The notes beneath the pieces are model-generated. The model was given only the letters and a program-made list of their open reading frames with translations. It was not told where the DNA came from and made no database searches. From contig DFFD01000083.1 of assembly GCA_002369495.1 (NCBI GenBank), positions 1,987 through 7,369 on the forward strand: DNA of 5,383 nt, given 5' to 3'. Shown here in pieces: positions 1 to 5,383 of this stretch. A program made the position numbers and the translations under genes. The stretch's first letter is position 1. Each line of letters starts with the position of its first letter. This DNA is from Lachnospiraceae bacterium UBA3785 (lineage in GTDB: Bacteria > Bacillota > Clostridia > Lachnospirales > Lachnospiraceae).

Positions 1-15
1 GAAGCGGTTTTTTAA

Positions 16-41
16 GAACCGTCCCTGGGAACCGTCCCTGA
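16..41. repeat. Two tandem copies of a 13-nt unit (REP-like or mobile-element-like)
   Basis: The unit GAACCGTCCCTGG occurs at 16-28 and again at 29-41, the second copy ending in A instead of G, so the two are head-to-tail with 12 of 13 bases identical. Across the junction, GGGA (27-30) and TCCC (35-38) can form a small stem with an ACCG loop. The repeat sits just past the operon terminator, outside any gene. From memory, GGGACGGTTC-type strings are scattered in intergenic DNA of many Firmicutes and are sometimes seen near Y1-type (REP-associated) transposase genes. No transposase is in this window, so that link is inference. Confidence 0.6.
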
Positions 42-43
42 AC

Positions 44-75
44 AAAAAAAGAGCCGCGGACCCCCGCGGCTCTTT
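44..75 (-). terminator. Rho-independent terminator of the lacZ operon
   Basis: Read on the minus strand, a perfect 12-bp stem is formed by AAAGAGCCGCGG (75-64) and its complement (59-48), closed by the 4-nt loop GGGT (63-60). The lower arm runs directly into a U-tract at 50-44. It begins 8 nt past the beta-galactosidase stop codon, as expected for the end of this transcription unit. Read on the plus strand, the hairpin is followed by TTTCCCTG, with only three Us, so bidirectional use is less likely. Confidence 0.93.
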
Positions 76-83
76 CCCTGCCG

Positions 84-3000
84 TCACACCGGCCTTACCG
101 TGAAGGTCAGCGTGAGCGGTTTTTCATTGTCAATCATAAACTCCGGATGCGTGAGCGCGCCCCAGGTGTCGTCCCCGCCGACACCCATCTGCTTAAGGCC
201 GACGCGCACATACGTGTAAAGCGCCGGCGGCAGCTCGTTCGGGTGCCGGGCGCAGTCGATCTCATGCGGCGAATTCGGCAGCACCGAGACCGAGAGATCC
301 CTGCCCTCAAAGATGAGTCCGTGGCCGTTCTCATCGGTCACCTCCATCCGGCGGACACCCGTGTGGTTTCCGCTCTCCTGCGGGACCAGGTAGGGGGCTG
401 CATTTTCCTTGACAGACCTCTCGTAGACGCCCAGCTTCGCGTGATCGCGGTCCGCATAGGTCTCCTCCGGGCCGAGCCCGTACCAGCGCATCCGGTCAAG
501 ATCCGCATCGAGCGTAAAGAGCACCGAGAACTCCGGCAGCTCACCGACGTCCGCGGACGCCTCCATACTGAGCGTCACGTCCGCGCTGCCGTCCGAATGC
601 ACGTAGTAGGAAAGCGTGCAGGTTTTCGCCGGCCGCACCGGGAGCTCCAGAAGATAGCTCACGAACACGCCGTCCTCACGCTCCTCCACCGTGTAATCAT
701 GGCCGGCGCGCCCGTGCTCGAACTTCGCCGTCGCGTACATGGAAGCAAGCTTCCACTGCCCGGCGCGGAAAGGCAGGAGGTTGGCGCGGTCATTTTCCGT
801 CATTGCCCGCCAGAAATTCGGCTGCGGCTGTACTTTGATGAGTTCGCGGCCCGCAAACCGCAGCGATACAAGGCCTCCGAACAGATTCGAGAACAGGTAA
901 TCGTACCCCTCTCCACGAATGCCGGTGTTGCACCAGCCGCGGGTGACCTTAAACGGCCTCCTTTCGCGCGCTGCCGGCACATAGGTGCCGAGGACCAGCT
1001 GCCCGAACGCGACCTCGTGGCCGGCCGGAGCCCAGCTCGTCTCCTCGCGGAGAACCAGCGAGACCGTCACCGTGTACTCGCCTTCCGCCTTCGGGATCTT
1101 CACCGAAATCGGGAAAATGCCCTCCGAGCGCGGCGGCACCGCAAACCGCATCGTGAACGAGGAAATGCGCTCGCCTTCCCTCTCCAGCAGTACTCTTGCG
1201 GCAAATGCTTCCGTCCCCGTAAAGAGCATCCGGTTTTTGAGGCGGACCGTCAGTTTTCCGGAGAGATCCCCTTCAACGTCGATCTTCACCGGCGCGTAGC
1301 AGTATTTCACCTCCTGCATCTTCGGCGAAGGCTTCCGGTCCACGCCGCAGGCGATCCCGTTGCCGGAGAAGCTCCCGTCGTTCGGGCGGTCGTCGAAGTC
1401 GCCGCCGTAGCCGAGGTATTCATTTCCGAAACGGTCCTTCGTGAGGAGCGCCTGGTCGATGTAATCCCAGATGAATCCGCCCTGGTAGAGCGGCTCTTCC
1501 TCGGTGTAGTCCGTATATTTCACGAGCGCACCCGTCGAATTGCCCATCGCGTGCGCATACTCGCAACAGATGTAAGGCTTCGTCCGGTTCTCCTTCAAAA
1601 ATGCACGGATCTCGCTGACCGGCGTGTACATCGTCGTGAAGACGTCCGTCGCCTCCGGGTAGCGCCTGTCGTCGTGGCAGCAGCCCTCATAGTGGACGAG
1701 GCGGCCCTGATCCCAGCTCCGCAGGGCATCGTGCATGAGCTTGAAGTTATACCCGCTCATGGATTCGTTTCCGAGCGACCACATGAGGATCGACGGGTGG
1801 TTCTTGTCGCGCTCGTACATCGAGCGGGCCCGGTCGAGCACCATCTCCCGGTACTCCGGCCGGTCTCCCGGGATCGTCTCCGAGAGCGGATTATAGCCGC
1901 GCATGATCGAATCCCACATTCCGTGGGTCTCGAGGTTCACCTCGTCGATCACATAGAACCCGTAAAAGTCCGCGAGGCGGTAAAGCTCGGTGCGGTTCGG
2001 GTAGTGGCAGGTCCTGATCGCGTTGATATTGTTCCGCTTCATCGTGACCAGGTCCTTTACGATGTCCTCCACCTTAATGCAGCGCCCGGTCTTCTGGGAA
2101 AACTCGTGCCGGTTCACCCCGTTGAAGACGATCCGCTGCCCGTTGAGGCACATCAGTCCGTCTCTCAGCTCGAAGCGGCGGAAGCCGACTTTCTCGGAAA
2201 TGAACTCCATGAACGCCCCCGCCGAATCCCTGACCTCGATCGTGAGGTCATAGAGTTTCGGGTTCTCGGCACTCCATTTTTCCGGTGCCGCAACCGGAAA
2301 TGTGACGAAAACCGTCTCCCTGAGCGGTGCGTCCGCGGAGGCGACGACCTTCTCCCCGTCCTTGAGCTCAACCCGGATGCTGCCCTCGCCCGTGCCTTTG
2401 AGCGCGAGATCCACGAGCGCATCCCGGTAATCATCGTCGAGGAGCGTCTCAACCTTCAGGTCGCGCACGTGCACGGCCGGGACGGTCAGAAGCTCGACGT
2501 CCCTGAAGATCCCGGAGAACCGGAAGAAATCCTGGTCCTCGCACCAGGAGCCCGCCGTAAAGCGGAAGACCTGGACGGCGAGGCGGTTTTCATTCTCATA
2601 ATCGATGAACGGCGTCAGGTCGAACTCGGACGGCGTAAAGCTGTCCTCCGCGTAGCCGACGTACTGCCCGTTCAGCCAGAGCGCAAACCCGCTCTCGACG
2701 CCCTTGAAGGAAATGAAAACCTGCCCGCCGAGCATCTTCTCCGGCACGCGGAAGAAATGCACGTAACTCGCGGTCGGATTGTACTCCGTCGGAATCTGGC
2801 CCGGGCGGATCAGCTCGTGCCCGTCCCAGGGATACTGGGTGTTCACATAGGCCGGCGTTCCCCAGCCCTGCAGTTCGAGATGGCCCGGCACGCGGACGTC
2901 CGCCCACCCGGTCACATCGTAATCCGTCCGGTAGAAGTCCTTCGGCGCCTGCGCGATGTTCGGCGCCCAGGCAAGCTTCCACACCCCGTTCATCAGTGTT

Positions 3001-3128
3001 TTGAACCCGGAGGCGCCGCTCTCCGCCTCCTCCCGCGATCTGTAGTACTCATGGTCGGAGTGGGCGGGGAGGCGATTTTCCATGAAAATCTCCGGATTCG
3101 GAATGATCTCATATCTGAATTCTGCCAT
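84..3128 (-). CDS. lacZ: Beta-galactosidase, glycoside hydrolase family 2 (LacZ type)
   Basis: Cytoplasmic retaining enzyme that hydrolyses terminal beta-D-galactosides such as lactose. At 1014 aa it is close to E. coli LacZ (1024 aa) and appears complete. In order: GH2 sugar-binding jelly-roll domain (about 40-215), Ig-like domain (217-316), TIM barrel (318-612), linker beta domain (about 628-718), and C-terminal small-chain domain (about 740-1012). Acid/base is Glu455 in SLGNES; nucleophile is Glu523 in CCEYAHAMGNS. Matches to other E. coli site residues are His375 (TCHYPN), His402 (NLETHGM), Trp554 (FIWDYIDQ) and Trp989 (GDDTWG, like Trp999). The EDQD metal-site motif is at 197-200. There is no signal peptide. 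The ATG at 3128 is the only plausible start because an in-frame TGA lies 6 nt upstream. A modest Shine-Dalgarno (GTGAG, 3138-3134) sits 5 nt before it, with a G-rich run further up. It is the last gene of the operon, 76 nt after the second permease. The galactosidase call is firm; the natural substrate is inferred. Confidence 0.96.
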   Translation of the reverse strand: MAEFRYEIIPNPEIFMENRLPAHSDHEYYRSREEAESGASGFKTLMNGVWKLAWAPNIAQAPKDFYRTDYDVTGWADVRVPGHLELQGWGTPAYVNTQYPWDGHELIRPGQIPTEYNPTASYVHFFRVPEKMLGGQVFISFKGVESGFALWLNGQYVGYAEDSFTPSEFDLTPFIDYENENRLAVQVFRFTAGSWCEDQDFFRFSGIFRDVELLTVPAVHVRDLKVETLLDDDYRDALVDLALKGTGEGSIRVELKDGEKVVASADAPLRETVFVTFPVAAPEKWSAENPKLYDLTIEVRDSAGAFMEFISEKVGFRRFELRDGLMCLNGQRIVFNGVNRHEFSQKTGRCIKVEDIVKDLVTMKRNNINAIRTCHYPNRTELYRLADFYGFYVIDEVNLETHGMWDSIMRGYNPLSETIPGDRPEYREMVLDRARSMYERDKNHPSILMWSLGNESMSGYNFKLMHDALRSWDQGRLVHYEGCCHDDRRYPEATDVFTTMYTPVSEIRAFLKENRTKPYICCEYAHAMGNSTGALVKYTDYTEEEPLYQGGFIWDYIDQALLTKDRFGNEYLGYGGDFDDRPNDGSFSGNGIACGVDRKPSPKMQEVKYCYAPVKIDVEGDLSGKLTVRLKNRMLFTGTEAFAARVLLEREGERISSFTMRFAVPPRSEGIFPISVKIPKAEGEYTVTVSLVLREETSWAPAGHEVAFGQLVLGTYVPAARERRPFKVTRGWCNTGIRGEGYDYLFSNLFGGLVSLRFAGRELIKVQPQPNFWRAMTENDRANLLPFRAGQWKLASMYATAKFEHGRAGHDYTVEEREDGVFVSYLLELPVRPAKTCTLSYYVHSDGSADVTLSMEASADVGELPEFSVLFTLDADLDRMRWYGLGPEETYADRDHAKLGVYERSVKENAAPYLVPQESGNHTGVRRMEVTDENGHGLIFEGRDLSVSVLPNSPHEIDCARHPNELPPALYTYVRVGLKQMGVGGDDTWGALTHPEFMIDNEKPLTLTFTVRPV

Positions 3129-3153
3129 AATTACTCACTTTTCCCCCATAATA

Positions 3154-3183
3154 AGAGCGGGCAGGCGCAAAGCCGTCCGCTCT
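3154..3183 (-). promoter_or_regulatory. Intercistronic stem-loop between permease and lacZ
   Basis: A 7-bp stem, AGAGCGG (3154-3160) with CCGCTCT (3177-3183), is followed by a small internal loop and an inner 3-bp stem (3164-3166 with 3172-3174) closed by a 5-nt loop. On the minus strand it lies after the double stop TAATAA of the permease gene and 25 nt before the lacZ start. The bases after it are TTATTATGG, too broken to be a good U-tract. It is therefore more likely an mRNA-stabilising, processing or weak attenuating element than a full terminator. Structure is seen; function is inferred. Confidence 0.5.
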
Positions 3184-3204
3184 CAGAGTTGAATCAAGCT
3201 GTTA

Positions 3205-4041
3205 TTACTTTACCGCACCCGTAATGCCTTCGGTGAACTGCTTCTGCAGGACGAAGAAGACGATCATCGTCGGGACCGAGCAGAACAGAACGCCCAGCAT
3301 GAGGACGCCGTAGTCGATCGTGTAGCCCGAAGACAGGTTGGCGATCAGCATCGGCATGGTCTGCGCGCGGTTGTCCGTCATGACGACCTTCGGCCAGAGA
3401 TAAGAGTTCCAGGCGTTCATAAACGTGATGACGCCGGCTGCCGCGTAGGTGGCCTTCATGACCGGCATGTACATCTGGAAATAGATCTGTATCTCAGAGA
3501 GACCGTCGATACGGGCTGCCTCCATGATGTCGACCGGGAAGTTTCTGGAATTCTGGCGGAACATCATGATGAGGAACGGCGTCGATATCGCCGGGAGCAT
3601 GAAGCCCCAGACCGTGTTCAGCAGCTTCATGGAGGACATCATCTTGAACAGCGGGATCATCGTCGCAACGCCCGGGATCATCATCGCGAGCAGCAGGAAG
3701 GAGAACAGGAGGTCCTTCTTCTTGTCATGGTAAAGCTCGAAGCCGAAGCCGGCCAGCGAGCAGACGAAGATCGCGACGATCGTCTGGACGCCCGCGTATA
3801 AGAACGAGTTACGGAGGGCTCTCCAGACATCCTGGAGCTCGAGCAGGCGCTTCATGTTCTCCATGAGGTAGCCGCCGAAAACAATCTTGCCGCGCGCCAC
3901 GTCAACGCTCTGGTTGGTCGCCGCAGAGACCATCCAGTAGAGCGGGAACACGGAGATAAAGGACACGATGACAAGGAAAATATAGGAAGGAATCAGCCTT
4001 CTCTGGATCATGGATCTGTTCTTATAGGTTTTCTCAGTCAC
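3205..4041 (-). CDS. Carbohydrate ABC transporter permease, MalG/LacG type
   Basis: Integral membrane subunit of a sugar importer (CUT1 class) that pairs with the upstream permease to form the channel. From the start chosen here it has 278 aa and about six membrane segments (roughly 16-37, 79-101, 111-133, 145-160, 198-217, 243-266). The cytoplasmic EAA loop that docks the ATPase is clear at 174-197 (EAARIDG, then a Pro at 193). The C-terminus KQFTEGITGAVK is the usual MalG-family ending. Start choice: GTG at 4041 has AGGTGAT (4052-4046) 4 nt upstream and overlaps the previous gene's stop by 8 nt as GTGACTGA, which favours translational coupling. Alternatives are GTG at 4050 (281 aa, poor ribosome site) and ATG at 4011 (268 aa). 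It ends with tandem TAA codons. Substrate is inferred from the neighbouring beta-galactosidase; family membership is firm. Confidence 0.93.
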   Translation of the reverse strand: MTEKTYKNRSMIQRRLIPSYIFLVIVSFISVFPLYWMVSAATNQSVDVARGKIVFGGYLMENMKRLLELQDVWRALRNSFLYAGVQTIVAIFVCSLAGFGFELYHDKKKDLLFSFLLLAMMIPGVATMIPLFKMMSSMKLLNTVWGFMLPAISTPFLIMMFRQNSRNFPVDIMEAARIDGLSEIQIYFQMYMPVMKATYAAAGVITFMNAWNSYLWPKVVMTDNRAQTMPMLIANLSSGYTIDYGVLMLGVLFCSVPTMIVFFVLQKQFTEGITGAVK

Positions 4042-4927
4042 GTGTATCACCTACTTTCAGGTTGATGAAGGCGAGGATGCCGACCAGGATAAAGACGAAG
4101 AACGACATGGCGGACGCATAGCCGAAGTTCGCGACGCCGGTTCCGAAGGAACTGTTGTAAATGTAGTGCGACATCGTGATCGTCGAGTTCGCCGGGCCGC
4201 CGGCGGTCAGGTTGACCGACTCGTCGAAGAGCTGCAGCGTACCGTTGATGGACATGATGAAGGTCATGATGATCGTCGGGCGGAGCAGCGGGACGGTGAT
4301 GTGCCAGAAAGTCTTCCAGCCGTTGGCGCCGTCGATCTTGGCGGCTTCATAGACTGAATACTCGATGCCCTGCAGGCCTGCCAGATAGAAGACCATGTTG
4401 TATCCTGTCCAGCGCCAGATCAGGGCGATGATGATAACCGCCTTGGCCGTTGAGGGCGTGCCGAGGAAGTTGATGTTTTCGCTTGTAATGTGCAGTGTCT
4501 GCAGGATCGTATTGATCAGGCCCTGGGTCGCGAAGAGCGACTTGAAGATCAGGGAGTAGGAGACCAGAGAGGTCGCGCACGGCAGGAAAACCATCGTGCG
4601 GAACAGGCCCCGGAACCGGATGTCCTTGTTGTTCAGGATCTGCGCGAGCAGGATCGCGAGGATCAGCATGATCGGAACCTCGACGATCAGGTAAAGGAAA
4701 GTATTGGCGACGGACGTCTTGAACAGCTTGTCCGCAAACATACGTGTATAGTTGTAGAAAATAGGCTCTGCCCATTTCATGTTGGCTGAAGACCCGGTTT
4801 TGAAGGACGTGATAAACGCCTGCACGATCGGGTAAAAGCTCATGACAAGGATAAGGATAGTCGCAGGGAGAAGGAAGAGCCAGCCCGCTCTCTGCTGCTT
4901 GGCGGTGACGCTTTTCGCCTTTTTCAC
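4034..4927 (-). CDS. Carbohydrate ABC transporter permease, MalF/LacF/UgpA type
   Basis: First of the two membrane subunits of the sugar importer; 297 aa, complete. It has a short basic cytoplasmic N-terminus (MKKAKSVTAKQQR), then about six membrane segments (roughly 15-40, 74-98, 107-133, 162-186, 217-237, 270-290). The ATPase-docking EAA loop is at 193-218 (YEAAKIDGANGW, then PLLRPT). LTAGGPANST at 240-249 is a hallmark of the MalF-like partner in CUT1 systems. It lacks the long periplasmic insert of enteric MalF, as is normal for Firmicute versions. Start is GTG at 4927 with a good ribosome site, GAAAGGGG (4942-4935), 7 nt upstream. The stop overlaps the next gene by 8 nt. No ATP-binding subunit follows, so a shared ATPase encoded elsewhere is inferred. 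Substrate is probably a beta-galactoside, from linkage to lacZ only. Confidence 0.94.
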   Translation of the reverse strand: MKKAKSVTAKQQRAGWLFLLPATILILVMSFYPIVQAFITSFKTGSSANMKWAEPIFYNYTRMFADKLFKTSVANTFLYLIVEVPIMLILAILLAQILNNKDIRFRGLFRTMVFLPCATSLVSYSLIFKSLFATQGLINTILQTLHITSENINFLGTPSTAKAVIIIALIWRWTGYNMVFYLAGLQGIEYSVYEAAKIDGANGWKTFWHITVPLLRPTIIMTFIMSINGTLQLFDESVNLTAGGPANSTITMSHYIYNSSFGTGVANFGYASAMSFFVFILVGILAFINLKVGDTRD

Positions 4928-4934
4928 AATCTTG

Positions 4935-4942
4935 CCCCTTTC
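4935..4942 (-). promoter_or_regulatory. Ribosome-binding site of the first permease gene
   Basis: GAAAGGGG on the minus strand ends 7 nt before the GTG start at 4927 and supports that start over the in-frame ATT just upstream. It lies immediately after the U-tract of the upstream hairpin. It could also pair with that U-tract (CTTTCTT, 4955-4949, with AAGAAAG, 4944-4938), which would cover the site. Confidence 0.7.
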
Positions 4943-4945
4943 TTG

Positions 4946-4984
4946 AAAAAGAAAGCGGGGAATCGGCCGACCGACGCCCCGCTT
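4946..4984 (-). terminator. Terminator-like hairpin between binding-protein and permease genes
   Basis: On the minus strand, AAGCGGGG (4984-4977) pairs with CCCCGCTT (4960-4953) in a perfect 8-bp stem. A 2x2 internal loop and an inner 4-bp stem (TCGG 4974-4971 with CCGA 4966-4963) with a 4-nt loop sit above it. The tract after the stem is TCTTTTT, giving a U-rich run of the intrinsic terminator kind. It lies 46 nt past the binding-protein stop and inside what is otherwise a continuous operon. Such elements are known to let some transcription stop after the binding-protein gene, so that this protein exceeds the permeases. Partial rather than full termination here is inference. Confidence 0.75.
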
Positions 4985-5030
4985 CCTGTTACTCTGATTC
5001 AGCAGTTAAGTATAGTGTCGCAAATCAGGA

Positions 5031-5383
5031 TCAAAGACCCATCTCGAATCTGAGCTGATCTTCCGCGGTCTGGAGCTCCGCATCCGGATCAGAGCCGTTC
5101 ACCGCATTGATGATGGCTGCGCCGATGTAGTTGCGGCATGCATAGTGGTAATCATTCTGCTCAACGACCGGAACATTGCCGCCCATCTCAACGATGTCGG
5201 TGTAGATCGGCTGATCATTGAAGAACGCAACGCCCTTCTGGTAAACGTCAGACTGGCCTGCGGAGATGCAGCAGGTGATGACGCCGCCGTCAGTAAGAGC
5301 TGCATCGTAGGTAGCGGTGGAGCCGCCGAATGTCTTCGCAAGGAAATCCTTCGCGAGGTCAACCTTCTTGCAGTTGCCGGTGA
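5031..5383 (-). CDS. Extracellular sugar-binding protein of an ABC importer (C-terminal part)
   Basis: Partial gene: only the last 116 residues are in the window, and the start, signal peptide and lipobox lie past the right edge. The frame runs from 5381 to a TGA at 5031-5033. The visible part reads AKDFLAKTFGGSTATYD near its start, then NDQPIYTDIVEMGGNVPVVE, YACRNYIGAAIINAV, and ends ELQTAEDQLRFEMGL. This pattern, a late helix with a small-residue turn and a terminal 'QTAEDQ' helix, fits family 1 extracellular solute-binding proteins (MalE/MsmE-like). In Gram-positives these are lipoproteins that capture sugar outside the membrane and deliver it to the permeases. The two permease genes directly downstream support the role. 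Ligand is not readable from this fragment; a beta-galactoside is inferred from lacZ. Confidence 0.85.
   Translation of the reverse strand, partial: TGNCKKVDLAKDFLAKTFGGSTATYDAALTDGGVITCCISAGQSDVYQKGVAFFNDQPIYTDIVEMGGNVPVVEQNDYHYACRNYIGAAIINAVNGSDPDAELQTAEDQLRFEMGL

Noticed and set aside
2596..2982. A 128-codon minus-strand open frame inside lacZ, and similar ones at 134-334, 338-544, 800-982 and 2165-2452
   Set aside because: They are alternative-frame readings of lacZ with low-complexity Arg/Ala/Gly/Ser-rich products and no family signal.
147..3224. A 1025-codon open frame on the plus strand opposite lacZ
   Set aside because: It is the exact codon-register mirror of lacZ and stays open only because lacZ lacks TTA, CTA and TCA codons. 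Its translation is rich in Arg, His, Val and Leu with no recognisable domain, while the minus strand encodes an intact GH2 enzyme with all catalytic residues.
4347..4775. Open frames within the first permease gene (142 codons minus; 63 and 99 codons plus)
   Set aside because: They are out-of-frame shadows of a clear MalF-type permease. The products are polar and Arg/Asp/Gln-rich with no recognisable motif.
5009..5014. TATACT on the minus strand, a possible -10 box for an internal promoter before the permeases
   Set aside because: No acceptable -35 lies at 16-18 nt (the best nearby TTGATC is only 14 nt away) and there is no extended -10 TG. Any transcript would also run straight into the terminator-like hairpin. 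Chance occurrence is the simpler view.
4993..5028. Weak inverted repeats in the gap after the binding-protein gene (CTGA/TCAG around 4994-5002; CTGATT with AATCAG)
   Set aside because: The arms are only 4-6 bp with very short or long loops, and no operator or riboswitch pattern is recognisable.
5099..5362. An 87-codon minus-strand open frame at the right end
   Set aside because: The other minus-strand frame across the same bases reads as a solute-binding protein C-terminus ending at 5031. The 87-codon product is a Ser/Arg/Thr-rich shadow.

Overview
The window looks like a piece of a Clostridia chromosome, most likely a Lachnospiraceae-type gut or rumen Firmicute. This placement rests on protein style and gene layout: a family 1 sugar-binding protein with a C-terminus typical of that group, two MalF/MalG-type permeases with no ATPase beside them, and a LacZ-type beta-galactosidase. 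The DNA is GC-rich for a Firmicute, and lacZ avoids AT-rich synonymous codons. Genus or species cannot be named from what is visible.

Every supported gene lies on the minus strand, so transcription runs from high to low coordinates. In that order the window holds: the 3' end of an extracellular sugar-binding lipoprotein gene (5031-5383, 5' end outside the window); a 103-nt gap with a terminator-like hairpin; an inner-membrane permease of the MalF/LacF type (4034-4927); a second permease of the MalG/LacG type (about 3205-4041), whose start overlaps the first permease's stop; a 76-nt gap with another stem-loop; a full-length GH2 beta-galactosidase (84-3128); and a strong intrinsic terminator (44-75). 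The last 43 bases (1-43) hold no gene, but contain two tandem copies of a 13-nt unit that resembles a mobile or REP-like intergenic repeat.

The genes make a compact 'import then hydrolyse' unit. The binding protein captures a galactoside outside the membrane, the permease pair carries it in using an ATPase that must be encoded elsewhere (a shared MsmK/MalK-type subunit is usual in Firmicutes), and the cytoplasmic beta-galactosidase splits it. Lactose or a related beta-galactoside is the inferred substrate. The operon's promoter and any regulator lie beyond the right edge.

The genes belong to well-known families, and I see no evidence of an undescribed biological system. The most interesting signals are non-coding: the hairpin between the binding-protein and permease genes, which could set their relative expression and overlaps a competing fold that would cover the permease ribosome-binding site; the stem-loop before lacZ; and the tandem 13-nt repeat past the terminator.
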